A program made the translations under genes and the position numbers. From Nocardioides mangrovi (lineage in GTDB: Bacteria > Actinomycetota > Actinomycetes > Propionibacteriales > Nocardioidaceae): DNA of 64,000 nt. The notes beneath the pieces are model-generated. The model did no database searches and was not told where the DNA came from. It saw only the letters and a program-made list of their open reading frames with translations. Below are positions 55,825-63,895 of this stretch, one piece after another. Numbering within the stretch: position 1 is the first letter of the stretch; every line of letters starts with the position of its first letter. The stretch spans positions 19,835-83,834 of the forward strand of contig NZ_JAIQZJ010000019.1 in NCBI RefSeq assembly GCF_020073815.1, written 5' to 3'.

Positions 55825-57935
55825 TGGCTCGCTCGAACGCCGGACGGCTGCGCCTGGTCGTCATCCAGGCGCTCGTCTTCTCCCTCTTCGCCACGCTGCT
55901 GGTGCGCCTCTACTACCTCCAGGTCGTCGGCGGGGAGGAGTACCACGCGCAGGCCGCCTCGCAGTCGGTGCGCGACATCGTCGTCCAGCCCCAGCGCGGG
56001 CTGATCGTCGACGACGAGGGCCGCCCGCTGGTCACCAACCGCACCTCGTGGGTGGTCTCGGTCGACCGCACCGTGCTCGGCAAGCTCGGCGACCACCAGC
56101 AGCAGGTGCTGCTCCAGCGCGTCTCCGACGTCGTCCACGTGCGGGTCCCGCGGATCGAGCGCTCGCTGGTCACCTGCGGCGACGACGGCGCGGTGCCCGG
56201 CGTGTGCTGGAACGGCTCGCCCTACCAGGCCGTGCCGATCGCCTCCGACGTCAAGGAGACCGTGGCGCTGCGCATCCTCGAGCAGCCCGAGGACTACCCC
56301 GGCATCGTCGCCGAGAAGCAGAGCGTCCGCTCCTACCCGCACCCCTACGGCATCAACCTCGCGCACGTCCTCGGCTACCTCAGCCCGATCACCGAGGACG
56401 AGTACGACGAGGCGCAGAAGCGCGGCGACGAGTCGCTCAACGGCGCCTCGGTCGTGGGCCGCGCCGGCATCGAGAAGCAGTACGACAAGTGGCTGCGCGG
56501 GATGCCCGGCTACAAGAGCGTCGCGGTCGACTCGATGGGCCGGGTCCTCGGCGACGACGGCGAGGTCGCCAGCAAGCCCGGCGACACGCTGGTCACCAGC
56601 ATCGACGCGAAGCTCCAGGGCCTGGTCGAGAAGCAGCTCGCCCAGACGATCCAGACCGCGCGGTCGACGTACGACGACGTCACGCACAAGAACTACGTCG
56701 CCGACTCCGGCGCCGCGATCGTGATGGAGGCCAAGACCGGCCGGATCGTCGCGATGGCCAGCCAGCCGACCTACGACCCCTCGGTGTGGGTCGGCGGGAT
56801 CAGCAAGAAGCAGCTGGCCCGGCTCTACTCCGACGCCGCGGACAACCCGCTGCTCGGCCGCGCGACCCAGGGCCAGTTCGCGCCGGGGTCGACGTGGAAG
56901 CCGATCATGACGGTCGGCGCGCTCAACAACGGCTTCTCGCCGGACACCCGCCTCGACTGCTCCTCGGGCCTGCAGGTCGGCAACCGCTGGTTCAAGAACT
57001 ACGAGTCCGCGTCGTACGGCCCGATCACCTTCGCCCAGGCGCTCCAGCTCTCCTGCGACACCTTCTTCTACCGCGTCGGCCTGCACTACTGGCAGAAGTA
57101 CGGCACCGACCCGACCAACGTCGACGCCAAGGACCCGCTCGTCGAGGAGGCCAAGAACTTCGGCTTCGGCCAGAAGACCGGCATCGACCTGCCCGGCGAG
57201 GCGAGCGGCCGGATCGCGGACCGCAAGTGGAAGCTCGCCTACTGGAAGTCCATGAAGGGCTACTACTGCCGGATGGACGAGAAGGGCACCGCGCCCAACG
57301 CCTTCCTCAAGGTCTTCTCGCACGAGTTCTGCCTCGAGGGCAGCTACTACCGCGAGGGCGACGCCGTGAACTACTCGATCGGCCAGGGCGACACCATGGT
57401 CACGCCGCTCCAGCTGGCCCGCGCGTACGCCGCGCTCTCCAACGGCGGCACCCTCTACGAGCCGCGGATCGCGAAGGCGATCGTCGACACCGACGGCCAG
57501 GTGGTCAAGGAGTTCAAGCCGGTCGTCGCGGGCCACGTCGACGCGTCGAAGGCCAGCATCGACTACGTCGACACGGCCCTCCAGGGCACGCCGAAGGTCG
57601 GCACGCTCGCCTGGAAGTTCGGCGACTTCCCGCTCGACCAGGTCCACATCCGCGGCAAGACGGGCTCCGCCGAGGTCTACGGCAAGCAGTCGACCTCGTG
57701 GGTCGCGACGTACGACGAGAACTACGTGGTGATCATGATGGTCAGCCAGGGCGGCACCGGCTCCGGCACGTCGGGGCCCGCGGTCCGCAAGATCTGGGAG
57801 TCGCTCTACGGCATCGACGGGATGACCGTCGACACCGACAAGTCCGTGATCCCCGGCGTCACGCCGCCCGCGGGCCTGCCGACGTTCACCAAGGACGGCA
57901 CGATCCTGCCGCCGGCGCGCAAGGAGAACGACTGA
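55824..57935 (+). CDS. mrdA: penicillin-binding protein 2 (class B, elongasome transpeptidase)
   Basis: A 703-residue class B PBP. One N-terminal transmembrane helix (about 10-28), the dimerisation domain (VVQPQRGLIVDDEGRPLVTNRTS, with YLSPITEDEYDE and GRAGIEKQYDKWLRG), then the transpeptidase: SxxK with Ser356 and Lys359 in APGSTWKPI, the SxD motif in QLSCDTFFYRVG, and KTG at about 612-614 (RGKTGSAEVYG). It cross-links peptidoglycan with RodA, encoded next. An insert at about 475-515 contains three cysteines. Confidence 0.95.
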   Translation: MARSNAGRLRLVVIQALVFSLFATLLVRLYYLQVVGGEEYHAQAASQSVRDIVVQPQRGLIVDDEGRPLVTNRTSWVVSVDRTVLGKLGDHQQQVLLQRVSDVVHVRVPRIERSLVTCGDDGAVPGVCWNGSPYQAVPIASDVKETVALRILEQPEDYPGIVAEKQSVRSYPHPYGINLAHVLGYLSPITEDEYDEAQKRGDESLNGASVVGRAGIEKQYDKWLRGMPGYKSVAVDSMGRVLGDDGEVASKPGDTLVTSIDAKLQGLVEKQLAQTIQTARSTYDDVTHKNYVADSGAAIVMEAKTGRIVAMASQPTYDPSVWVGGISKKQLARLYSDAADNPLLGRATQGQFAPGSTWKPIMTVGALNNGFSPDTRLDCSSGLQVGNRWFKNYESASYGPITFAQALQLSCDTFFYRVGLHYWQKYGTDPTNVDAKDPLVEEAKNFGFGQKTGIDLPGEASGRIADRKWKLAYWKSMKGYYCRMDEKGTAPNAFLKVFSHEFCLEGSYYREGDAVNYSIGQGDTMVTPLQLARAYAALSNGGTLYEPRIAKAIVDTDGQVVKEFKPVVAGHVDASKASIDYVDTALQGTPKVGTLAWKFGDFPLDQVHIRGKTGSAEVYGKQSTSWVATYDENYVVIMMVSQGGTGSGTSGPAVRKIWESLYGIDGMTVDTDKSVIPGVTPPAGLPTFTKDGTILPPARKEND

Positions 57936-57936
57936 G

Positions 57937-59103
57937 ATGACGCGCGTGCCCCGCCTCGACTGGCTGCTGCTCCTCGCGGTCCTCGCCCTGATCACCCTGG
58001 GCAGCCTGCTGGTGTGGTCGGCGACCAGCCATCGCGCCGACCTGACCGGCGGCGACACCACGGCGTACCTGCGCAAGCAGCTCGTCAACGTCGTCATCGG
58101 GCTGGTGCTGATGGCCGTCGTGATCGCCGTCGACCACCGCTGGGTGCGGATCCTCGCGCCGGCGGTCTACCTCGCGTCCATCGGCGGGCTCGTGTTGGTG
58201 CTGACCATGGGCTCGACGGTCAACGGCTCGCGATCCTGGCTGCAGCTGGGCGGGATGTCGATCCAGCCCTCGGAGTTCGCCAAGCTCGCGGTCGTCGTGG
58301 GCATGGCGCTGTGGGTGGCCGAGCGCGCGGAGGTACGCCGGGGCAAGCCGGGCGGCTCGATCGGCGACGTGGTCGGCATGCTGGCGATCGCGGGCCTCCC
58401 GGGCGCGCTGATCCTGCTGCAGCCCGACCTCGGCACCATGCTCGTGCTCTCGGCGACGGTCTTCGGCGTGGTCGCCGTGTCGGGTGCACCGCGACGCTGG
58501 CTGGCGCTGCTCGTGACCGGCGCGGTCACCGCCGCCGTCGCCGCGGTGGCAGCGGGCTTCCTCAAGCAGTACCAGGTGGATCGCTTCATGGCGTTCACCA
58601 ACCCCGACCTCGACCCGCGCGGCGCCGGCTACAACGTCGAGCAGGCGCGGATCGCGATCGGCAACGGCGGCCTCTTCGGGCAGGGCCTGTTCGACGGTTC
58701 GCAGACCCGTGCGGGCTTCGTGCCCGAGCAGCACACCGACTTCGTCTTCACCGTCGCGGGGGAGGAGCTCGGCCTGCTCGGCGCGGGCGTCCTCATCGCG
58801 CTGCTCGCCGTCGTGGTGTGGCGGGCGACGGTCATCGCGACTCGAACCGACGACGTCTTCGGGCGGCTCGCGGCCGCCGGCATCGCCTGCTGGTTCGGCT
58901 TCCAGGCCTTCCAGAACATCGGCATGTGCCTCGGCATCATGCCGGTCACCGGCGTACCCCTGCCGTTCGTGTCGTACGGCGGCAGCTCGATGTTCGCCGG
59001 CATGCTCGCCGTCGGGCTGCTGCAGAACATCCACCTGCGGTCGGTCGCGGCGCAGCCGCCGCGGATCACCCAGCCGGTGCGGGTGCTCGTCCGCTCGTCC
59101 TGA
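57937..59103 (+). CDS. rodA: RodA peptidoglycan glycosyltransferase (SEDS family)
   Basis: A 388-residue SEDS polymerase with about 10 transmembrane helices. Landmarks: GSRSWLQLGGMSIQPSEFAKLAVVVGMA, LILLQPDLGTMLVLSATVF, the long extracellular loop with GAGYNVEQARIAIGNGGLFGQGLFDGSQTRAGFVPEQHTDFVF containing the conserved Gln/Asp region, and PVTGVPLPFVSYGGSSMFAGM. It starts one base after the mrdA stop. Its TGA abuts the stop of the convergent antiporter gene (TGATCA). Confidence 0.95.
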   Translation: MTRVPRLDWLLLLAVLALITLGSLLVWSATSHRADLTGGDTTAYLRKQLVNVVIGLVLMAVVIAVDHRWVRILAPAVYLASIGGLVLVLTMGSTVNGSRSWLQLGGMSIQPSEFAKLAVVVGMALWVAERAEVRRGKPGGSIGDVVGMLAIAGLPGALILLQPDLGTMLVLSATVFGVVAVSGAPRRWLALLVTGAVTAAVAAVAAGFLKQYQVDRFMAFTNPDLDPRGAGYNVEQARIAIGNGGLFGQGLFDGSQTRAGFVPEQHTDFVFTVAGEELGLLGAGVLIALLAVVVWRATVIATRTDDVFGRLAAAGIACWFGFQAFQNIGMCLGIMPVTGVPLPFVSYGGSSMFAGMLAVGLLQNIHLRSVAAQPPRITQPVRVLVRSS

Positions 59104-60222
59104 TCAGGGGTTGATGGCGAGGAAGACGAACGCCGCCAGCAGTGACAGGTGCACGAACCCGTGCAGTGACTTCGCCCGGCCGGGGACGACCGTGAGGACC
59201 GCGACGATCACCGAGACCAGCAGCAGCACCATCTGGGTCGGCTCGAGGCCGAGGTGGAGCGGCCCGTCGAGCCAGATCGAGGCGATCGCGATCGCGGGGA
59301 TCGTGAGGCCGATGCTGGCCATCGCGGAGCCGTAGGCGAGGTTCAGGCTGATCTGCACGTGGTTGCGGGCGGCCGCGCGGCCGGCCGCGATCGACTCCGG
59401 CAGCAGCACCAGCAGCGCGATGACGACGCCGACGAAGGAGTGCGGGAAGCCGACGGCGTCGACGGCGTCCTCGATCGGGTAGGACTCGACCTTCGCCAGC
59501 CCGACCACGGCCACCAGGCCGAGCAGCAGCAGGAAGAGGCTGACCAGGGCGGCCCGGTCGCTCGGCGGGTCGGCGTGGCCGTCGCCGTCCTCGTCGGGGA
59601 GACCGACGGCGCCTGCCTCGTGCGGGTCGACGGGCAGGAAGAAGTCGCGGTGCTTGACGGTCTGGGTGAAGACGAAGATGCCGTAGAGGCCGAGCGACGC
59701 CACGGCCGCGAAGGTCAGCTGGGCGCTGGAGAACTCGGGCCCCGGCGTACTCGTGGTGAAGCGCGGCAGCACGAGCGTGAGCGTCGCCAGAGCGACCACC
59801 GTGGTCAGGGCCGAGCCGGCGCCCTCGGGGTTGAAGACCGCCATCCGGTACTTCACCGCCCCGATCAGGAGCGAGAGCCCGGCGATGCCGTTGACCGTGA
59901 TCATCACCGCGGCGAAGACGGTGTCGCGGGCGAGGGCGGAGGTGTCGCCGCTGCCGCTGATCATCAGCGTGACGATCAGCGCCACCTCGATGACGGTGAC
60001 CGCGGCGGCCAGCAGGAGGGACCCGAAGGGCTCGCCGATCCGGTGCGCCACCACCTCCGCGTGGTGCACGGCGGACAGCACGGCGCCGATGAGGAAGATG
60101 CCGATCCCGACCGCGGCGACGGTGCCCGGGTGGTGTCCCCAGGAGACGGCGAGGACGACGACGGCGACGAGCGGCGCGAGGTTGGTCCAGTGGTACCGGC
60201 TGGTCGGCGACGCGCTGCTCAT
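59104..60222 (-). CDS. Ca2+/H+ antiporter, CaCA family (ChaA-like)
   Basis: A 372-residue transporter with about 11 helices in two inverted halves. The acidic alpha-repeat helices appear as AAAVTVIEVALIVTLMISG and LLVLLPESIAAGRAAARNHVQISLNLAYGSAMASIGLTIPA. A hydrophilic loop at about 215-245 is rich in Asp, His and Gly (PDEDGDGHADPPSD) and could bind cation. Probable role is export of calcium or sodium in exchange for protons. TAGGGT lies seven bases before ATG 60222. Confidence 0.9.
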   Translation of the reverse strand: MSSASPTSRYHWTNLAPLVAVVVLAVSWGHHPGTVAAVGIGIFLIGAVLSAVHHAEVVAHRIGEPFGSLLLAAAVTVIEVALIVTLMISGSGDTSALARDTVFAAVMITVNGIAGLSLLIGAVKYRMAVFNPEGAGSALTTVVALATLTLVLPRFTTSTPGPEFSSAQLTFAAVASLGLYGIFVFTQTVKHRDFFLPVDPHEAGAVGLPDEDGDGHADPPSDRAALVSLFLLLLGLVAVVGLAKVESYPIEDAVDAVGFPHSFVGVVIALLVLLPESIAAGRAAARNHVQISLNLAYGSAMASIGLTIPAIAIASIWLDGPLHLGLEPTQMVLLLVSVIVAVLTVVPGRAKSLHGFVHLSLLAAFVFLAINP

Positions 60223-60229
60223 GACAAGA

Positions 60230-60235
60230 ACCCTA
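60230..60235 (-). promoter_or_regulatory. -10 hexamer of the antiporter gene, leaderless type
   Basis: TAGGGT on the - strand, seven bases before ATG 60222. The divergent methyltransferase gene begins only 21 bases further on, so the two promoters overlap. Confidence 0.5.
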
Positions 60236-60255
60236 GGGGGGATCACCATGGCCCC

Positions 60256-60726
60256 ATGACCAGCGACTCCGGACCGATCGTCTCGTTCCGGCTCTGGCCG
60301 CCCGTCGCGATCGGCCTCCCGCTGGTCGTCGGCTGGATCGTGACGGCCGGATGGGGCGACCCGATCGACCTCGGGTCGTGGCGTCTCCCGGTGGGCTGCG
60401 TGCTGCTGCTGCTCTTCGCGGTCTGGAACGGCTGGTCGCTGTGGCTCTTCGCCCGCCACGAGACCGGGCTGCTGCCCGGGCAGGAGACCACCGCGCTGAT
60501 GATCCGCGGTCCCTACCGGCTCTCCCGGAACCCGCTCTACGTCGGGCTGCTCGCGCTCTACCTGGCGATCGCGCTGCTCGTGCCGTCGTTCTGGGCGCTG
60601 GTGCTCTTCCCGGTCGCGGTGGCGCTGGTCCTCTGGGGCGCGATCCTCCCGGAGGAGCGATTCCTCCACGAGCGCTTCGGCGCGCCGTACGACGACTACC
60701 GGCGGCGCGTGCGGCGCTGGCTGTAG
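60256..60726 (+). CDS. membrane methyltransferase (isoprenylcysteine carboxyl methyltransferase-like)
   Basis: A 156-residue protein with three or four transmembrane helices and the ICMT/PEMT signature GPYRLSRNPLYVGLLALYLAIAL, then EERFLHERFGAPYDDYRRRVRRW at the C-terminus. Family members methylate lipids, isoprenoids or small thiols using SAM. Substrate is unknown. Divergent from the antiporter with a 33-base gap. Confidence 0.88.
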   Translation: MTSDSGPIVSFRLWPPVAIGLPLVVGWIVTAGWGDPIDLGSWRLPVGCVLLLLFAVWNGWSLWLFARHETGLLPGQETTALMIRGPYRLSRNPLYVGLLALYLAIALLVPSFWALVLFPVAVALVLWGAILPEERFLHERFGAPYDDYRRRVRRWL

Positions 60727-60734
60727 CCGGCCGC

Positions 60735-61154
60735 TCAGTCCTCGATGACGTCGAGGCCCTGCTCGCGCAGCCGGGCCAGGTTGTCGAGCATCGTCTGCAG
60801 CGCCTCCGGCGGGTGCCCCTCCCAGTCCTCGACCTCGCGGACCACCCGCAGGGGCTCGCGGGTGCGGTACGACTTCGTGGGGTTGCCCGGGAACTTCTTG
60901 TCGGTCACGTTCGGGTCGTCCTCGAAGTCCCCGGCCGGCTCCACCTCGTAGATGTGCCCGCGTCCCTCGACCCCGGCCAGCGCGGTCGCCAGCTGGGCGC
61001 CCCACGCCGCCGTCGGGATCAGCGAGGTGAAGTAGACGAAGTTCATCACCCGGCCCTGCTGGAAGTTGGACCCGAACCCGGCGACCAGCTCGTCCCCGGC
61101 CCCGAGCACCGCCTTCGTGCCGTGGAAGAACGGCCCGACGATCTCCTCACCCAT
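60735..61154 (-). CDS. arr: NAD+--rifampin ADP-ribosyltransferase
   Basis: A 139-residue Arr enzyme; it ADP-ribosylates the C21/C23 hydroxyl region of rifamycins and so inactivates them. The family pattern is clear along the full length: PFFHGTKAVLGAGDELVAGF, MNFVYFTSLIPTAAWGAQLA, RGHIYEVEPAGDFEDDPNVT and KKFPGNPTKSYRTREPLRVV. The length matches Mycobacterium smegmatis Arr (about 140 residues). ATG 61154 lies seven bases after CAGGAT; ATG 61163 is an alternative. No integron or transposon sequence is near it, so it looks chromosomal and native. Confidence 0.94.
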   Translation of the reverse strand: MGEEIVGPFFHGTKAVLGAGDELVAGFGSNFQQGRVMNFVYFTSLIPTAAWGAQLATALAGVEGRGHIYEVEPAGDFEDDPNVTDKKFPGNPTKSYRTREPLRVVREVEDWEGHPPEALQTMLDNLARLREQGLDVIED

Positions 61155-61191
61155 GCCCCGCATCCTGCCGCATCCGGCCGCGTCTCCGAAT

Positions 61192-61207
61192 GTACCCTTG
61201 CGGGTAC
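61192..61207. promoter_or_regulatory. perfect dyad at the ArsR operon promoter
   Basis: GTACCC-ttgc-GGGTAC. A wider dyad uses TGTACC at 61191-61196 and GGTACA at 61219-61224, the latter inside the -10 region. Candidate ArsR operator. Confidence 0.5.
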
Positions 61208-61220
61208 GTAACCACTTAGG

Positions 61221-61226
61221 TACATT
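61221..61226 (+). promoter_or_regulatory. -10 hexamer of the arsR operon, leaderless type
   Basis: TACATT, six bases before ATG 61233. Confidence 0.5.
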
Positions 61227-61232
61227 GCTCTC

Positions 61233-61550
61233 ATGGACGCTGTGCTGCAGGCGCTGGCCGACGAGAGCCGGCGGACCGTTCTCGAGATCCTCCGCGACCA
61301 CCCCGCGAGTGCGGGGGAGCTGGCCGCGGCGCTGCCGATCGCCCGCCCGGGAGTGTCGCGGCACCTCCGGGTGCTGCGGGAGGCCGGGCTGGTCGACGTA
61401 CGGCAGGACGCGCAGCGGCGGATCTATACCCTCCGCCCCGAGGCGCTCGTCGAGGTCGACGAGTGGCTCGGGCCGTACCGCCGGCTCTGGGAGAGCCGGC
61501 TCGACGCACTCCACACCGAGATCGCACGAGGAAAGAAGGCCCGACGATGA
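61233..61550 (+). CDS. ArsR-family winged-helix regulator
   Basis: A 105-residue ArsR-type protein: AVLQALADESRRTVLEILRDHPASAGELAAALPIARPGVSRHLRVLREAGLVDVRQDAQRRIYTL. It lacks the ELCVCD metal site, so it belongs to the non-metal group usually paired with SRPBCC proteins. ATGA overlap with the next gene shows an operon. It probably represses its own operon through the dyad at 61192-61207. Confidence 0.92.
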   Translation: MDAVLQALADESRRTVLEILRDHPASAGELAAALPIARPGVSRHLRVLREAGLVDVRQDAQRRIYTLRPEALVEVDEWLGPYRRLWESRLDALHTEIARGKKARR

Positions 61551-62071
61551 CGACGAACGCGACGATGCGCGCCCTCGACGAGACCCGGGGAGCCGTCCGG
61601 GTCGAGGACGTCTACGACACCGACATCCACGACCTCTGGGAGGCGTGCACGACGCCCGAGCGCCTGGCCCGCTGGCTCGCCCAGGTCGACGGCGACCTGC
61701 GGGTCGGCGGCATGATCCAGGTCGTCTTCACGAGCACCTGGACCGGCCCGGTTCGCGTCGAGGTCTGCGACGCGCCCCACCACCTGCTGCTGACCATGGA
61801 GCCGGGTGCCGACGACGAGGGACAGATCGAGGCGTGGCTGACCGAGGAGGGCACCCGGACCCGTCTCGTGGTCGAGGAGCGCGGCCTGCCGATCACCCAT
61901 CTCCCGTTCCACGCCTCCGGGTGGCGGGTCCACCTCGAGGACCTCGGTCGCTCGCTCGAGGCCGGCGGCCCGGTGCACCCCGAGGGCTGGAGCTCCGAGG
62001 CCGGCGCGCCCGGCTGGAAGCGCCGCTGGGAGGAGCTCACACCGATGTACCAGGAGATGGAGGTCGGCTGA
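61547..62071 (+). CDS. SRPBCC-family protein (AHSA1-like)
   Basis: A 174-residue START-fold protein: VRVEDVYDTDIHDLWEACTTPERLARWLAQVDGDLRVGG is the AHSA1/ATPase-activator-homologue opening, followed by strands around HHLLLTMEPG and a C-terminal helix. ArsR-SRPBCC operons are frequent in actinobacteria and are thought to handle small hydrophobic ligands; function is unproven. Coupled to arsR (ATGA) and to the VOC gene (TGATG). Confidence 0.9.
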   Translation: MTTNATMRALDETRGAVRVEDVYDTDIHDLWEACTTPERLARWLAQVDGDLRVGGMIQVVFTSTWTGPVRVEVCDAPHHLLLTMEPGADDEGQIEAWLTEEGTRTRLVVEERGLPITHLPFHASGWRVHLEDLGRSLEAGGPVHPEGWSSEAGAPGWKRRWEELTPMYQEMEVG

Positions 62072-62451
62072 TGTCCGACCTGATCAGGCTCAGCTCGACC
62101 ACGGTCAACGCGCCCGACGCGATCGCGCTCGCCCGCTTCTACGCCGACATCACCGGCGGGGTCGCCACGGGCGACGAGCACTGGGCACTGGTGGCCGGGC
62201 CGAACGGCGACATCGGCTTCCAGCAGGTCGACGACCACCGGCCCCCGACCTGGCCGGGTGGCGAGGTCGCGATGCAGCTGCACCTCGAGTTCCTCGTCGA
62301 CGACCTCGAGGCGACCGGAGCCCGGGTGCTCGCCGCCGGCGCGACCCGGTACGAGCACCAGCCCAACGCCGACCACTGCTTCGTGTACGCCGACCCGGCC
62401 GGCCACCCCTTCTGCCTCTCCACCTGGGGCCTCCCGAGGCTCAGCGACTGA
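62071..62451 (+). CDS. VOC-family (glyoxalase-fold) protein
   Basis: A 126-residue two-module glyoxalase/bleomycin-resistance fold: IALARFYADITGGVATGDEHWALV, QLHLEFLVDDLEATGARVLAAGATRYEHQ and CFVYADPAGHPFCLSTW, the typical C-terminal half with the ADPAGHPFCL segment. Members bind metal and detoxify or bind small molecules. Third gene of the ArsR operon. Confidence 0.9.
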   Translation: MSDLIRLSSTTVNAPDAIALARFYADITGGVATGDEHWALVAGPNGDIGFQQVDDHRPPTWPGGEVAMQLHLEFLVDDLEATGARVLAAGATRYEHQPNADHCFVYADPAGHPFCLSTWGLPRLSD

Positions 62452-62493
62452 CCTGTCGGGGCGCGCTGGCTCGCGCGGGCACGGCACTGCTTT

Positions 62494-62570
62494 CCGCTGG
62501 TTGAGGTGCGAAGGCGCGCAAGCGGTCCGCTGGTTGAGGTGCGAGGAGCGTCAGCGACGAGCCCCGAAAC
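62494..62570 (+). repeat. direct repeats next to the HNH/DUF222 gene
   Basis: CCGCTGGTTGAGGTGCGA occurs twice (62494-62511 and 62527-62544). The second copy runs into an imperfect palindrome (GGTTGAGG through CCGAAACC, 62532-62570). Repeats of this type recur near HNH/DUF222 genes in Nocardioidaceae, from memory of those genomes. Confidence 0.6.
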
Positions 62571-62603
62571 CCGGTGAGTCGAGAATCGGTCTCTGGCGTC
62601 GGC

Positions 62604-63854
62604 CTAGATGCGTCGATGGAAGCTGACGCTGCCGTTGGGGTGGTGGGTCATGTCGTAGGTGGTGTCGTGGGCTCTCATGTGGTGCCAGTGGCAGAGGCCG
62701 ATGGCGTTGGTGAGGTCGGTGGGTCCGCCCTTGGTCCATTCCCGGATGTGGTGGGCGTGGAGGCCGCTGGTCCGTTCGCAGCCCTCGGTGGCGCACTGGC
62801 CGTGCTGGCGGAGCGTGATCGCGATCCGTTGGGCCTGGGAGTGGAGCCGCTGCTCGCGGCCGAGGTCCAGTACTTCGGACTCGCTGCCGAGGACGACGGG
62901 GAGGATCCTGGCCTCACACGCCAGCTGCCGGGCGAGGGCGGGTGAGATGCGGTCGCCGGTGTCGAGGATGGTCCCGGCCTGCTCGAGCCGCCCCAGCAAC
63001 GCGTCTTCGGAGATGGTCACGAGGAGGGTGGCGTTGAGGCCGCCGAGCTTGGGGAGCTTGTTCTTCGGGAACCGCATCAGCAGCTCGTAGAACGCCTGCC
63101 CCTGAGCCTCCGGCCCGGTCCGGACAGCGGCGAGGTGGCCGGTGCCGGCGCCCTTGGTGGCGTTCTGGTGCTTGGCGGCCATGACCGCGGCCAGGATCTT
63201 CCGCAACGCGGCGCCGCCGAGGTGCGGCATCTTGAACGACCCATAGGTGGAGCCGTCGCCGTCGTCCCAGACCTTGAGGTACATCGCCCGCGCTGCGGCC
63301 TGTTCTTGGCGTTCGAGGATCTCGGCCTCGCGGGCGTCGGCGCCGTCGGGGTCGATGACCTCCCACAGCCGCTTCCCGAGCCGGTTCAATGCCTTGGCGT
63401 CGTGGTCGGCGGCGAGGTCGAGGAGGTGCCGCTCGGCAGTGTCCTGGTGTTCCTCGGGGAGGGTGTCGACCCACCGGAGGATCACCGTCGCCTGCTCCGG
63501 GCAGATCACGGCCGAGGCGAGGGCGCTCCGGGTCAACGGGTGGCGCTGCAGGTCCTGGCCGAGCTTCACCATCCGGTGCATGGCCGGGCGGGTCTGCTTC
63601 GTCTCGTGCGCGAGCCAGGCCGCGGTCGACGACGCGCCGCGGTCCTGGCCGACCTGCTGCTCGTCGGCATGAGCGGCCACGCGGCCCTTGAGCTCGGTGA
63701 CCTGGGCCTCGAGGCGGGTGAGCTCGACGAGGGCGTCGGCTGCTTCGGTGTCGGTCATCGACCATGCCGGAGTGTCGGCGACGGACGTCGCAGTGTCGCG
63801 CATCTGCGCGACCGCGGCGTTCACGCGGTGACTCGGGATGGTCGGTGTTGCCAT
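62604..63854 (-). CDS. HNH endonuclease of the DUF222/13E12 repeat family
   Basis: A 416-residue protein. The N-terminal DUF222 region spans about 35-330 (TRLEAQVTELKGRVAAHADEQ, AWLAHETKQTRPAMHRMVKLGQDL, EQATVILRWVDTLPEEH). The C-terminal HNH domain is intact: CATEGCERTSGLHAHHIREWTKGGPTDLTNAIGLCHWHHM, with paired Cys and the HH-N-H residues. The family includes the proteins of mycobacterial REP13E12 elements and occurs in many copies in actinobacterial genomes, with an unproven mobility role. The repeats just past its 3' end fit this. No obvious promoter of the TAnnnT type. Confidence 0.92.
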   Translation of the reverse strand: MATPTIPSHRVNAAVAQMRDTATSVADTPAWSMTDTEAADALVELTRLEAQVTELKGRVAAHADEQQVGQDRGASSTAAWLAHETKQTRPAMHRMVKLGQDLQRHPLTRSALASAVICPEQATVILRWVDTLPEEHQDTAERHLLDLAADHDAKALNRLGKRLWEVIDPDGADAREAEILERQEQAAARAMYLKVWDDGDGSTYGSFKMPHLGGAALRKILAAVMAAKHQNATKGAGTGHLAAVRTGPEAQGQAFYELLMRFPKNKLPKLGGLNATLLVTISEDALLGRLEQAGTILDTGDRISPALARQLACEARILPVVLGSESEVLDLGREQRLHSQAQRIAITLRQHGQCATEGCERTSGLHAHHIREWTKGGPTDLTNAIGLCHWHHMRAHDTTYDMTHHPNGSVSFHRRI

Positions 63855-63863
63855 GTCTCAACT

Positions 63864-63895
63864 CAAGCATTGGCCACCGACACTGATGATGCTTG
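63864..63895. repeat. inverted repeat upstream of the HNH/DUF222 gene
   Basis: CAAGCAT (63864-63870) and ATGCTTG (63889-63895), perfect 7-base arms 18 bases apart, about 10-40 bases upstream of the HNH gene start. Possible operator or element end. The remaining bases to 64000 show no gene. Confidence 0.4.
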
